Source: an uncultured Oscillospiraceae bacterium (GTDB lineage Bacteria > Bacillota > Clostridia > Oscillospirales > Ruminococcaceae). Taken from it: a stretch of 36,363 bases of DNA. The DNA lies in NCBI GenBank assembly GCA_949299455.1, contig CASGAN010000017.1, forward strand, positions 1 to 36,363, given 5' to 3'. Below, piece by piece: positions 14,332-22,619 of the stretch (position 1 is the stretch's first letter; each line of letters starts with the position of its first letter). Under the pieces are notes generated by a model that saw nothing but the letters and a program-made list of their open reading frames with translations, did no database searches and was not told the origin of the DNA. Position numbers and translations under genes: made by a program.

Positions 14332-14377
14332 TTGTTGGTTTCTCTTTTGTGTGTTACAATATTGTTAAAACAATATT
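14332..14377 (+). promoter_or_regulatory. promoter and operator of the MATE-kinase operon
   Basis: TTGTTG (14332-14337), 17-base spacer, TACAAT (14355-14360). The dyad AATATTGTT-AA-AACAATATT (14358-14377) overlaps the -10 box and the start site. This is the classic position for a repressor such as a MarR or TetR protein. Confidence 0.65.
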
Positions 14378-14432
14378 TGCCGCTCGTTAAAAAAGAGAGA
14401 CAGATGCGGCGATCAAAGGGGATTGGGTTTTT

Positions 14433-15848
14433 ATGATGATGAAAAAGCTGCTTGCGCGCTTTTTCTCTGTCCGCTACATGTTAAAGCCTTCACAGCGGAC
14501 AGACAAACCGCTCCCGCCCTCCAAAGAAGTGTATGCACGGCAGTACCGGATGTCGTGGCCGTGCGCGCTCGAGTCGATTCTTGTGAGTCTCATTGGCTCG
14601 ATCGACACGATGATGGTGGGCGGCATCGGCCCTGCGGCAATCACAGCCGTGGGTCTTACGAATCAGCCGAAATTCATTCTGCTGGCAGTGATTTTTTCAC
14701 TCAACGCAGGCGTTACGGCGGTGTGCGCACGCAGAAAAGGACAAAATGATCACGAAGGTGCAAACCGTTGCTTACGCCAGTCGTTTATGCTGAGTCTGTC
14801 GCTGTCGGTTTTGATGGCAATTATCGGAACGATCTTTGCGGAACCGATTCTGCTGTTTGCCGGTGCAGGCTCTGACACGATTGCCGATGCGACCGCATAT
14901 TTTCAAATTCTGATGATCAGCATTGTGTTTATGTCTATAAGTCTTACGATCAACGCGGCACAGCGCGGTTGCGGCAACACAAAGCTTTCCATGCGCACAA
15001 ACGTCGTTGCAAACGTGGTAAACGTTATTTTCAACTACTTCCTAATCAACGGCGTCTGGATTTTCCCGGAGCTCGGTGTACGCGGCGCGGCGATTGCAAC
15101 CGTCATCGGCAACATTGTCGGATGCGGCATGTCACTCCTCTCTGTTGTCCGGCACACGCATTTTCTCGATCTGCGCGGCAATGTGAGCTGGGGATTTGAC
15201 CGCCGCACGATGAAATCACTCGTTTCCATCAGCGGCAGTGCGATGGTGGAGCAAGTGTTCATGCGCATCGGCTTTTTCACCTATGCGAAAATCGTTGCAG
15301 GACTTGGCACCATCCCGTTTGCGGCGCATCAGATCTGTATGAACATTATCAACCTTTCGTTTGCGGCGGGCGACGGTCTTGGTGTTGCGGCATCGTCGCT
15401 TGTGGGACAGAGCCTCGGCGAAAAGCGTCCCGACATGGCGATTATCTATGGCAAGGCGGGACAGCGCATGGCATTTTGTGTGTCTACCGTTCTGTTTTTC
15501 CTCTTCATCTTTGCACGGCACTTCCTTGTTTCGCTGTTTACAAACGATGCAAGCGTCATTGCCATGGGCGGTGTCATCATGATTATCATCGCGTTCACCA
15601 CCCATATTCAGACGGCACAGGTCGTCTACTCGGGCTGTCTGCGCGGTTCGGGCGACACAAAATTTGTAGCCCTCTCCTCGTTTGTGAGCATCGGCATCAT
15701 CCGCCCGCTTCTTTCGTGGGTATTGTGCTTCCCGTGCGGCTTAGGGTTAGTCGGTGCATGGCTTGGCCTGTTCGGCGACCAGACGATGCGGCTTATCTTC
15801 TGCATGACGCGGTTCCGCGGCGGAAAATGGACGAAAATTGAAGTGTGA
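14433..15848 (+). CDS. MATE family efflux transporter
   Basis: A 471-residue protein with twelve predicted membrane helices in two similar halves. It has MATE hallmarks: IGSIDTMMVGGIG near the N-terminus, and IPFAAHQICMNI and GSGDTKFVA in the second half. MATE proteins export drugs, metabolites or nucleotides using a sodium or proton gradient. Three in-frame ATGs (14433, 14436, 14439) follow AAAGGGGA; the first is taken. A cytoplasmic extension of about 45 residues precedes helix 1. Eighteen bases downstream begins a P-loop kinase-like gene, making a two-gene operon under the operator-bearing promoter at 14332-14377. Confidence 0.85.
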   Translation: MMMKKLLARFFSVRYMLKPSQRTDKPLPPSKEVYARQYRMSWPCALESILVSLIGSIDTMMVGGIGPAAITAVGLTNQPKFILLAVIFSLNAGVTAVCARRKGQNDHEGANRCLRQSFMLSLSLSVLMAIIGTIFAEPILLFAGAGSDTIADATAYFQILMISIVFMSISLTINAAQRGCGNTKLSMRTNVVANVVNVIFNYFLINGVWIFPELGVRGAAIATVIGNIVGCGMSLLSVVRHTHFLDLRGNVSWGFDRRTMKSLVSISGSAMVEQVFMRIGFFTYAKIVAGLGTIPFAAHQICMNIINLSFAAGDGLGVAASSLVGQSLGEKRPDMAIIYGKAGQRMAFCVSTVLFFLFIFARHFLVSLFTNDASVIAMGGVIMIIIAFTTHIQTAQVVYSGCLRGSGDTKFVALSSFVSIGIIRPLLSWVLCFPCGLGLVGAWLGLFGDQTMRLIFCMTRFRGGKWTKIEV

Positions 15849-15866
15849 CGCACATGGAGAAATCAA

Positions 15867-16373
15867 ATGAAAACAATCTATCTCATCGGCGGAACCATGG
15901 GTGTTGGCAAAACAACCGTATGTAAGCAGTTAAAACAAGATTTCTGTCACAGTGTCTTTTTGGACGGAGACTGGTGCTGGGATGCCAACCCGTTTCTGGT
16001 AACCGAAGAAACCAAAGCAATGGTGCTCGATAATATTTGCTATCTGCTCAATAATTTTTTACATTGCTCAGCTTATGAAACGGTCATTTTTTGTTGGGTT
16101 ATGCACCAGCAGTCCATCATTGATTCGATCATCGAAAAGCTGGACCTCACACATTGTGAACTGAAGTGTATTTCCCTGATTGCGGACGAAATCCATTTAC
16201 GTGAGCGATTAACCGCAGATGTCGAAAAAGGAATCCGTACTGCTGATGTGATTGAAAGAAGCATCGCAAGAATCCCGCTGTATCAAGCGCTTGACACGAT
16301 TAAAATTGATACCAGCAACAAAACGATTCCAATGATTGTCGATGAAATAAAGAAACTTCCATCCTGCAAATGA
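15867..16373 (+). CDS. small P-loop kinase-like protein
   Basis: A 168-residue protein. Walker A is GGTMGVGKTT (8-17). A hydrophobic strand with Asp (FLDGDWCW, 31-38) and an Arg-rich lid region (HLRERLTADVEKGIRTADV) follow the shikimate kinase/gluconate kinase/chloramphenicol phosphotransferase plan. It probably phosphorylates a small molecule with ATP; the substrate is unknown. Its start is 18 bases after the MATE stop, behind TGGAG, so it shares the MATE promoter. A drug-modifying partner for the exporter is plausible but unproven. It ends at a strong terminator. Confidence 0.7.
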   Translation: MKTIYLIGGTMGVGKTTVCKQLKQDFCHSVFLDGDWCWDANPFLVTEETKAMVLDNICYLLNNFLHCSAYETVIFCWVMHQQSIIDSIIEKLDLTHCELKCISLIADEIHLRERLTADVEKGIRTADVIERSIARIPLYQALDTIKIDTSNKTIPMIVDEIKKLPSCK

Positions 16374-16382
16374 TCGAAAACA

Positions 16383-16420
16383 AAATGAGGCACGCTCCTT
16401 GGGGAGCGTGCCTCATTTGT
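16383..16420. terminator. bidirectional terminator
   Basis: A 16-bp GC-rich stem (16383-16398 with 16403-16418), loop TTGG, A/T flanks on both sides. It serves the kinase-like gene and the convergent MATE gene. Confidence 0.9.
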
Positions 16421-16434
16421 TTTACACAGCGTTT

Positions 16435-17787
16435 TTATCCCTTTGTTTTCTCTTGCCCATAGTGGTAGATCGCCCGGTATTTCCGGTAGCAGATCACACC
16501 GACTACAAGTGCCAATGCCTCTGCTACGGGAACGGCAATCCATGCGCCGTCCACGCCGAGCCACAGCGGAAGCAAAAGCAATGTGCCTACCAAAAAGACA
16601 AGCGTACGCAGAAACGATAAGAGTGCGGAAACGGCGCCATTTCCAAACGCGGTGAACATTGCCGAGAGGAAAATATTGATGCCCATAAACAAATATGCAG
16701 AGGAGAAAATCAAAAATCCGCGCTTTGTGAGTGCATAAACGGGACTTCCCGGCCGGATAAACAGTGACACTGCCAAATCTGCACCAAACACCGACAGAAT
16801 AATCACCAAAACAGAACAAACAAGCATAAACCACAGGCTTGCTTTCACCACATAGCGAAGCTGCTGCTTGTCACCCGCACCGTACTTATAACTGATGACT
16901 GGCGCGATGCCCTGTGAATAGCCGAAATAAATCGCGGCCTGAATAAACTGGACATACAAAATCACAGTGATTGCCGCAACGCCGCCTTCGCCTGCATAGC
17001 GCAGCATCGTGAGATTAAAAAGCATCGTCGTAATCGCAACCGAGAGGTTGTTGACAAGCTCAGACGAGCCGTTTGTACAGGTATGAAGCAGTTTTCCACC
17101 CTCAAATTCCGGTTTTGCAAACCAGAGCGTTCCTTTTCGGCTCGCAAAGAAATAACCAACACCGTAAAGTCCCGGAATCATATAGCCGATACCTGTGGCA
17201 AGTGCCGCGCCGGCGATTCCCATATGAAACACGGCGATAAACACATAGTCTAAAATGATGTTTGCAATGCCGCCCAATGCCGATACCAAAAGTCCGACGC
17301 CCGGTTTTCCCTCAGTGACAAAAAAGTTCTGTGTTCCGACCTGCAAAAACAGCATTGGCGCAAACAGACAGAGTACGGTGAGATATTCTCTTGCATACGA
17401 ATAAAGCGTTTCGGTCGCACCGAGCATGGAAAGAAGCGGGTCCATGAGCAACAGGATAATCGCTGTGGCAGCAATACCCATCAGCGTTCCCACAATGTAA
17501 ATCAGTGAGAAAAACCGCCGTGCTTTTTCCGGCTGTCCCTCACCGAGCATCCGGGCGATGATGGCGTTTGCGCCGGAAGTGAACATCAGCGAAAGTGCAA
17601 GCACCACACTCATCACCGGATAAACGACGTTGACGGCCGCCAGTGCATCCTCGCCAATGAGCCGCGACACAAACGCGCCGTCGACCGACGTATAAAGCGA
17701 CATGAACACCATCATCACGATGGTCGGGAATACAAACAAAAGCAAGCGCGGCAGATTAAACTTCTGTGCCAGTTTTGTCGACTGCAT
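16435..17787 (-). CDS. MATE family efflux transporter, MepA-like, MarR-linked
   Basis: A 450-residue, twelve-helix protein with MATE features (SLYTSVDGAFVSRLIG; SQGIAPVISYKYGAG; an FTAFGNGAVSA segment). It resembles the MepA branch of multidrug exporters. ATG 17787 is chosen because AAAGGAG lies about 10 bases upstream; an earlier ATG (17808) is formed by the ribosome-site region itself. The gene overlaps the end of the marR gene by 32 bases, so the two are translationally coupled. MarR control of MepA-type pumps is well known (mepR-mepA), and the operator at 18245-18263 would serve both. Confidence 0.85.
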   Translation of the reverse strand: MQSTKLAQKFNLPRLLLFVFPTIVMMVFMSLYTSVDGAFVSRLIGEDALAAVNVVYPVMSVVLALSLMFTSGANAIIARMLGEGQPEKARRFFSLIYIVGTLMGIAATAIILLLMDPLLSMLGATETLYSYAREYLTVLCLFAPMLFLQVGTQNFFVTEGKPGVGLLVSALGGIANIILDYVFIAVFHMGIAGAALATGIGYMIPGLYGVGYFFASRKGTLWFAKPEFEGGKLLHTCTNGSSELVNNLSVAITTMLFNLTMLRYAGEGGVAAITVILYVQFIQAAIYFGYSQGIAPVISYKYGAGDKQQLRYVVKASLWFMLVCSVLVIILSVFGADLAVSLFIRPGSPVYALTKRGFLIFSSAYLFMGINIFLSAMFTAFGNGAVSALLSFLRTLVFLVGTLLLLPLWLGVDGAWIAVPVAEALALVVGVICYRKYRAIYHYGQEKTKG

Positions 17788-18229
17788 GGGTTTTGATCTC
17801 CTTTGCATAAAGTTCGTCTAAATCGGAAAGCATCGTACAGAACGTTTCGATTTCCTGCGGGGAATATTTCTCACACATCCGCTGTGCCACTTTTTTGCCC
17901 ATTTCATCGTAAAACACATATTCCGGAAGTGTTTCTTCATTGACATACAGATAGTGCACGCGTTTATCCGTTTCGCTCTGTTTCCGGTACAGATAACCTT
18001 TGCGGATGAGTTCATTCACCTTCATAATGACGGCCGGTTTTGAAATATGGAGCACATCGGCAAGCGATGAAGCCGTATAATATCCGGGACGCCCATAGAT
18101 CAAATCCACATACAGAAGGCTTCTGTATGTAAGCCTTGATTCCGGACCGTATCGGTTCATCATATACATCTCGTTTAACGTATAGTCATGGAAAAACCGG
18201 CTGACGGTCTTGATGAGCTTTTCTTTCAT
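17756..18229 (-). CDS. MarR family transcriptional regulator
   Basis: A 157-residue protein with a winged-helix core: YTASSLADVLHISKPAVIMKV (helix-turn-helix, about 50-71), then RKGYLYRKQSETDKRVHYLY, the beta-wing with the DxR typical of MarR. Flanking helices form the dimer. ATG 18229 is preceded by GAGGTGG; a GTG at 18238 lies inside that site. It is the first gene of the marR-MATE operon and probably represses it through the dyad overlapping its own transcription start, releasing when a drug or metabolite binds. It could also act on the operator of the first MATE gene at 14358-14377. Confidence 0.9.
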   Translation of the reverse strand: MKEKLIKTVSRFFHDYTLNEMYMMNRYGPESRLTYRSLLYVDLIYGRPGYYTASSLADVLHISKPAVIMKVNELIRKGYLYRKQSETDKRVHYLYVNEETLPEYVFYDEMGKKVAQRMCEKYSPQEIETFCTMLSDLDELYAKEIKTHAVDKTGTEV

Positions 18230-18244
18230 GCGTTCCACCTCAAA

Positions 18245-18292
18245 ATAAGTTCAATTTACTTATATAATATCGCTTATCTTTTTTATTGTCAA
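18245..18292 (-). promoter_or_regulatory. promoter and operator of the marR-MATE operon
   Basis: Minus strand TTGACA (18287-18292), 17-base spacer, TATTAT (18264-18269). Immediately downstream, ATAAGT (18245-18250) and ACTTAT (18258-18263) form a dyad with a 7-base centre over the start site, which suits MarR autorepression. Confidence 0.8.
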
Positions 18293-18323
18293 CATCTTTT
18301 TGCGCTTTTTCGCATTCTTTCTC

Positions 18324-18352
18324 TTGTCATCGCTTTAAAGGAGTGATATAAT
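18324..18352 (+). promoter_or_regulatory. sigma-A promoter of ilvE
   Basis: TTGTCA (18324-18329), 17-base spacer, TATAAT (18347-18352). The leader to the start codon is short (about 55 bases), with a small CCGG/CCGG hairpin and no T-box features. Confidence 0.85.
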
Positions 18353-18415
18353 ATATAGTTAATAACCGGATTTCACCGGCATTTTATTATCCTGACGGAA
18401 AGAAGGCTGTTGTTG

Positions 18416-19477
18416 ATGGAAGAGATCAAAGTGACCCTCACCGAAACACCAAAGCAAAAACCTGCCGAAGACGCACTGGGATTCGGCAAATATTTTACCG
18501 ACCATATGTTCATGATGGACTACAACGAGGAAAAAGGCTGGCATGATCCGCGCATTATTCCGTACGGACCGATTGCGCTTGATCCGTCTGCTTCCGTGTT
18601 CCACTATGCACAGGAAGTATTCGAAGGCTTGAAAGCATACCGCACCGCTGACGGCACGATTCAGATGTTCCGTCCGGAGGAAAACTTCAAACGCTTAAAC
18701 AACTCGAACGACCGCTTGTGCATTCCGAAGCTCGACGTTGATTTCTGCATCAAAGCACTCTCGAAGCTTATCACCATCGAAAAAGACTGGGTTCCGCACG
18801 CAGAGGGCACTTCCCTTTACATCCGCCCGTTCATTTTTGCATGCGAGCCGGTTTTGGGCGTTCATCCGTCGAAAGAATATAAATTCGTCATCATCCTCTC
18901 GCCGTCCGGCTCTTACTATGCAAGCGGCTTGGCTCCGGTCAAAATCTATGTGGAACCGGAATATGTCCGCGCAGTCCGCGGCGGCACCGGCTTTGCAAAA
19001 ACAGGCGGCAACTATGCTTGCTCCTTGAAAGCACAGCAGGAAGCAAAAGGCTATTCGCAGGTACTGTGGCTCGACGGCGTTGAGCGCAAATACATCGAAG
19101 AAGTCGGTGCAATGAACGTGTTCTTCGTCATCGGCGACGAGGTTGTCACACCGGCACTTTTGGGAAGCGTACTCCCGGGCATCACCAGAAAATCGTGCAT
19201 CGAGATCCTGCGTTCATGGGGATACACTGTAAACGAGCGCCGTCTGTCGATCGACGAAGTGGAAGAAGCGGCGAAAAACGGCCAGCTTAAAGAGATGTTC
19301 GGCACCGGTACCGCGGCAGTTGTTTCTCCGGTCGGCGAGTTAAAATACAAAGACGACATCATCGAGATCAGCGGCGGCAAAATCGGCGAGCTGACCAAAC
19401 GGCTCTACGACGAACTGACCGGCATTCAGCTGTCGAAACGCGAAGACCGTTTCGGCTGGGTCACAAAAGTCTGCTGA
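18416..19477 (+). CDS. ilvE: branched-chain amino acid aminotransferase
   Basis: A 353-residue, fold-type IV PLP enzyme. It moves the amino group between glutamate and the keto acids of Leu, Ile and Val. Motifs: [14 protein letters not shown] (63-76), the phosphate-side Arg in YIRPF, the PLP Lys195 in [10 protein letters not shown], and [10 protein letters not shown]. The length and the GGNYACSL segment match the long BCAT group shared with eukaryotes. ATG 18416 lies 9 bases after AGAAGG; two in-frame TTG codons just upstream are less likely. It has its own promoter. A terminator follows, then queH only 21 bases beyond. Confidence 0.92.
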   Translation: MEEIKVTLTETPKQKPAEDALGFGKYFTDHMFMMDYNEEKGWHDPRIIPYGPIALDPSASVFHYAQEVFEGLKAYRTADGTIQMFRPEENFKRLNNSNDRLCIPKLDVDFCIKALSKLITIEKDWVPHAEGTSLYIRPFIFACEPVLGVHPSKEYKFVIILSPSGSYYASGLAPVKIYVEPEYVRAVRGGTGFAKTGGNYACSLKAQQEAKGYSQVLWLDGVERKYIEEVGAMNVFFVIGDEVVTPALLGSVLPGITRKSCIEILRSWGYTVNERRLSIDEVEEAAKNGQLKEMFGTGTAAVVSPVGELKYKDDIIEISGGKIGELTKRLYDELTGIQLSKREDRFGWVTKVC

Positions 19478-19497
19478 TTCCCCCGACAAACACAAGC

Positions 19498-19528
19498 AAA
19501 AAACGGCGCCGGACGGCTGCCGTTTTTT
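19498..19528 (+). terminator. terminator between ilvE and queH
   Basis: AAAAAACGGC (19498-19507) pairs with GCCGTTTTTT (19519-19528); the 11-base loop contains further G/C pairing. queH starts 21 bases later, with no promoter between. Confidence 0.8.
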
Positions 19529-19549
19529 CTTTGCGGAAAGGAAGGTTTC

Positions 19550-20173
19550 ATGAACAAACGAAACTATCAGCGCGAACTGGACGCGTGTATTGCGCGCCAC
19601 GAAGCCGCCGGCGAACGGCCCACACTTCTGCTCCATGCGTGCTGTGCGCCGTGCAGCAGCTATGTGCTCGAATATTTATCGAAATATTTTGCGATCACGC
19701 TGCTGTTTTATAATCCGAACATCTCGCCGGCGGCAGAGTACGAAAAACGCGCGGCAGAGCTAAACCGGCTCATAAACGAAATGGCGCTTTCCTCGCCGGT
19801 ACAGATTGCGTCCTGCGATTATGACGCGTCGGAATTTTTTGAAGCAGTCAAAGGGTTCGAGCAGGAACCCGAGGGCGGCGCGCGCTGCACGGTTTGCTAC
19901 ACGCTCCGGCTCAAAGCAGCGGCAGCATACGCCAAAGCACACGGTTTTGACTATTTCACAACGACGCTGTCGATCAGCCCGCTAAAAGATGCGGTGCGGT
20001 TAAACACGATCGGCGAAGCGCTCGGCAAGGAAGTAGGCGTTTCCTATCTCTGCTCCGATTTCAAGAAAAAAGAGGGCTACAAACGCTCGATTGTGCTCTC
20101 AAATGAGTACAATCTCTACCGGCAGGACTACTGTGGCTGTATTTTCTCAAAACAGCAAAAACACAACCCATAA
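19550..20173 (+). CDS. queH: epoxyqueuosine reductase QueH
   Basis: A 207-residue cytoplasmic protein of the former DUF208 family. QueH performs the last step of queuosine formation in tRNA (epoxyqueuosine to queuosine) and replaces the cobalamin enzyme QueG in many anaerobes. The paired Cys motifs that bind the metal cluster are present: HACCAPCS (Cys31, Cys32, Cys35), RCTVC (Cys113, Cys116) and DYCGC (Cys195, Cys197). ATG 19550 follows AAGGAAGG. It lies right behind the ilvE terminator and likely depends on readthrough. A strong bidirectional terminator follows. Confidence 0.92.
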   Translation: MNKRNYQRELDACIARHEAAGERPTLLLHACCAPCSSYVLEYLSKYFAITLLFYNPNISPAAEYEKRAAELNRLINEMALSSPVQIASCDYDASEFFEAVKGFEQEPEGGARCTVCYTLRLKAAAAYAKAHGFDYFTTTLSISPLKDAVRLNTIGEALGKEVGVSYLCSDFKKKEGYKRSIVLSNEYNLYRQDYCGCIFSKQQKHNP

Positions 20174-20218
20174 AAAAACAAACCGGCGTTCTGAACACCA
20201 GAACGCCGGTTTGTTTTT
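20174..20218. terminator. bidirectional terminator
   Basis: A 20-bp stem (20174-20193 with 20199-20218), loop AACAC. It is shared by queH and the convergent amino-acid ABC operon. Confidence 0.92.
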
Positions 20219-20240
20219 GGATACCGTGTATCCAAATTTA

Positions 20241-20963
20241 TCACAGCACTTTAGACAAGAAATCTTTCAGTCGCTCGTTTTTGGGATTTGTAAAAAATTC
20301 TTCAGGTGCAGCCTGCTCGAGCACTTTTCCGCCGTCCATGAACAGAATGCGGGTGCCAACCTCGCGGGCAAAGCCCATCTCGTGCGTGACGACCACCATG
20401 GTCATGCCGTCATCGGCAAGCTCTTTCATGAGCTCGAGTACCTCGCCGACCATCTCCGGGTCAAGCGCACTCGTCGGCTCGTCAAACAAAATCACATCCG
20501 GATTCATCGCCAGCGAACGCACGATTGCGATACGCTGTTTCTGTCCGCCCGAGAGCATGTTCGGGTAGATATCCGCTTTGTCAATCAGTCCGATTCGTGT
20601 GAGCAGCTCGCGTGCACGCGCTTCGGCCTGTTCTTTTGTCTGGAGTTTGAGCATAACCGGCGCCAATGTGATATTCTGCAGCACGGTCAGATGCGGGAAA
20701 AGGTTGAAATGCTGAAACACCATGCCCATCTTCTGACGGATGCGGTTGATGTTGCATTTTTTTGTGTTGATCTGCTCGCCTTCAAACCAGATTTCACCGC
20801 TGTCAGGCGTTTCAAGCAGGTTTAAGCAGCGCAAAAATGTACTTTTTCCGGAACCGGACGGTCCGATCACGACCACTTTTTCGCCTTTTTGAATCGTTTC
20901 GGTAATCCCGTCAAGCACGACGTTGCCGTCAAAGCTTTTTACAAGATTTTTAACCTCTATCAC
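20241..20963 (-). CDS. polar amino-acid ABC transporter ATPase (GlnQ/ArtP-like)
   Basis: A 240-residue ATPase with Walker [11 protein letters not shown]-loop [12 protein letters not shown], signature LSGGQKQR and Walker [15 protein letters not shown]. The FQHFNLFPH and LDPE sequences mark the polar amino-acid uptake class. It powers import by the permease encoded just upstream. The start is GTG 20963, behind AAGGAGG; it overlaps the permease stop by 14 bases. It is the last gene of the receptor-permease-ATPase operon and ends at the shared terminator. Confidence 0.9.
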   Translation of the reverse strand: MIEVKNLVKSFDGNVVLDGITETIQKGEKVVVIGPSGSGKSTFLRCLNLLETPDSGEIWFEGEQINTKKCNINRIRQKMGMVFQHFNLFPHLTVLQNITLAPVMLKLQTKEQAEARARELLTRIGLIDKADIYPNMLSGGQKQRIAIVRSLAMNPDVILFDEPTSALDPEMVGEVLELMKELADDGMTMVVVTHEMGFAREVGTRILFMDGGKVLEQAAPEEFFTNPKNERLKDFLSKVL

Positions 20964-21669
20964 TGCGCGCCAGCCTCCTTTCGAGCAATGCAAACAATTT
21001 TGTCAGTCCGAATGTGATGAGCAGATAGATCACTGCAACGGTAATCAGCGGAATCCACGCATTGTAGGTGGCGTTACGGATCAAATCGCCCGATTTGTTC
21101 AAGTCGGTGACTGCGATAAAGCTCAACACGGATGTTTCTTTGATGAGTGCGATAAACTCGCTCGTATAGGTCGGCAGCGCCGTTTTGACTGCCTGCGGAA
21201 TGACAATGCGCCACATGGTCTGCGCACTGCTCAAGCCGAGCGAACGGCCGGCTTCCGTCTGGCCGATATCAACGCCCTGAATGCCGGCACGGAAAATCTC
21301 GGTGACGTATGCACCGGAGTTGATGCCGCATGCGATTACAGCGACCAAATGGCGGTCCATGCCAAACGGTGCAAAGATGACAAAATAGAAAATCATCAGC
21401 TGGGTTGCAAGCGGAATGCCGCGGATGATGGTTGTATATGTATTGGCGACGGCACGCAGCGCTTTTGATTTTGAAATTTTGCAAAGCGCCAACAGACAGC
21501 CGATCACAGTACCGATGAGCACTGCGCAGATGGCGATATAGATCGTGTTCCAAAGACCTTCCAAGAGCAGCATCCAGCGTCCGTCTTGAATCATGGTTCT
21601 GTAGAAATCATTGAAGATTCCGACAAAAAAGTCCACGCAATCATTGAAGATTCCGACAAAAAAGTCCAC
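20950..21669 (-). CDS. polar amino-acid ABC transporter permease (HisM/GlnP-like)
   Basis: A 239-residue membrane protein of the His/Glu/Gln permease family with about five helices. The cytoplasmic EAA loop ([20 protein letters not shown]) contacts the ATPase. Two copies of the subunit should form the channel. The N-terminus is unusual: DFFVGIFND occurs twice, separated by Cys-Val, owing to an exact 33-bp tandem duplication (21606-21671) that also copies the GTG start. GTG 21669 has AAGGAGG 8 bases upstream and is used; the inner GTG 21636 is the likely ancestral start. Co-operonic with the receptor and the ATPase. Confidence 0.9.
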   Translation of the reverse strand: MDFFVGIFNDCVDFFVGIFNDFYRTMIQDGRWMLLLEGLWNTIYIAICAVLIGTVIGCLLALCKISKSKALRAVANTYTTIIRGIPLATQLMIFYFVIFAPFGMDRHLVAVIACGINSGAYVTEIFRAGIQGVDIGQTEAGRSLGLSSAQTMWRIVIPQAVKTALPTYTSEFIALIKETSVLSFIAVTDLNKSGDLIRNATYNAWIPLITVAVIYLLITFGLTKLFALLERRLARSDRG

Positions 21670-21671
21670 GC
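21606..21671. repeat. exact 33-bp tandem duplication at the permease start
   Basis: Two identical head-to-tail copies (21606-21638 and 21639-21671), a multiple of three, lengthening the permease N-terminus by 11 residues without changing frame. No difference between copies points to a recent slippage event. Confidence 0.95.
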
Positions 21672-21694
21672 GTTTCCCTCCTTATGACACGGAA

Positions 21695-21720
21695 TACCGG
21701 ACGGGAAATGCCGGCCGGTA
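21695..21720 (-). other. intercistronic hairpin between receptor and permease
   Basis: TACCGG (21695-21700) pairs with CCGGTA (21715-21720), with further CGG/CCG pairing inside. There is no strong T-run. Such hairpins often protect receptor mRNA and lower downstream expression. Confidence 0.5.
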
Positions 21721-21739
21721 CTCGTTTTTATGTTCCTGA

Positions 21740-22513
21740 TTATTTTCTGACAATGACAACCTGCTCGGAAGAGTAGTACGGATCAGAGAAATCAACCTCT
21801 GCCTGACGATCCGGTGTGATCGACATGCCTGCTGCAACAAAATCGATGCTGCCTGCCTGCAGTGCTGCGATCAGTGCGTCAAACTCCATGTTGATGACTT
21901 CGAGCTGTTTGCCGTAGCCTTTTGCGATGTACTGCGACATCGTGATGTCAAAGCCGACCACTTCGCTGCCTTCGGTGTACTCAAACGGCCAGAAGGTTGC
22001 GTTTGTACCCATTTTCACGACACCGTCGCCCGATGTTGCAATGTTTTCCGGAATAACAATGTTGCCGTCTGCCGGCATGAACGCGCCGGTCAGTTTGTCG
22101 TAATCGCCGTTTTCTTTCATCTCAGCGATTGTTTTGTTGATCGAATCAAGCAGTTCGGTGTTGCCTTTTTTGACTGCGATTGCATATTCCTCTTTGGTGA
22201 AACGCAGGTCGAGGATTTTCAAATCGCTGTTCTGTTCAACGATCCGCTTTGCCGGCAATTCGTCGATGACAACTGCGTCAATCGCGCCGTTTTTAAGATC
22301 GAGTGCAGCGTCCATGCCGGATTTGAATGTGATGACATCCGAATCGGTGTTTTCTTCACACCAGGTCTGGCCGGTGGTACCCGACTGCACGCCGATTTTT
22401 AAACCGTTTAAATCTTCTGTGGAATTGATGGTGACCTGTTTTTTCTCAGCGCAGCCTGCAAAGGTCAGTGCACAGAGAACAACGGCCATGAAAAGTGCTG
22501 TGATTTTTTTCAT
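21740..22513 (-). CDS. amino-acid ABC transporter receptor lipoprotein with swapped half-domains
   Basis: A 257-residue lipoprotein (signal peptide 1-20, lipobox FAGC with Cys21). It belongs to the family 3 solute-binding proteins, but the order of parts is unusual. Residues 28-146 carry what is normally the second half: STEDLNGLKIGVQSGTTG, VVIDELPA, YAIAVKKGN, and the closing helix. Residues 165-257 carry what normally comes first: MGTNATFWPFEY, VGFDI, FDALIAALQAGSIDF, SITPDR, VDFSDPYY, QVVIVRK. The ligand residues are all kept (Trp/Phe in FWPFEY, Arg236 in TPDR, SGTTG 44-48, Asp84), so it should bind an amino acid. This is a circular permutation about a new linker, PADGNIVIPEN. It heads the importer operon. 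Confidence 0.85.
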   Translation of the reverse strand: MKKITALFMAVVLCALTFAGCAEKKQVTINSTEDLNGLKIGVQSGTTGQTWCEENTDSDVITFKSGMDAALDLKNGAIDAVVIDELPAKRIVEQNSDLKILDLRFTKEEYAIAVKKGNTELLDSINKTIAEMKENGDYDKLTGAFMPADGNIVIPENIATSGDGVVKMGTNATFWPFEYTEGSEVVGFDITMSQYIAKGYGKQLEVINMEFDALIAALQAGSIDFVAAGMSITPDRQAEVDFSDPYYSSEQVVIVRK

Positions 22514-22557
22514 AACGTGAGTTCCCCCTCAACAAATTTGTTCCCGTTTGGGATGAT

Positions 22558-22593
22558 GGTACTTACTGTACCACATCTCTTTGCAAATTGCAA
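22558..22593 (-). promoter_or_regulatory. promoter and possible operator of the amino-acid importer
   Basis: Minus strand TTGCAA (22588-22593), 17-base spacer, TACAGT (22565-22570). A dyad GGTAC-TTACT-GTACC (22558-22572) covers the -10 and start site and may be a repressor site. Confidence 0.6.
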
Positions 22594-22619
22594 GCGTTTT
22601 TTGTATTTTTATAACACAT

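Noticed and set aside
18353-18415. T-box leader before ilvE
   Set aside because: The leader is only about 55 bases and lacks the T-box sequence and a specifier loop.
20241-22513. Broken or frameshifted receptor gene in the ABC operon
   Set aside because: The unusual block order is in one continuous frame with signal peptide, both complete lobes and kept ligand residues, so permutation fits better than decay.
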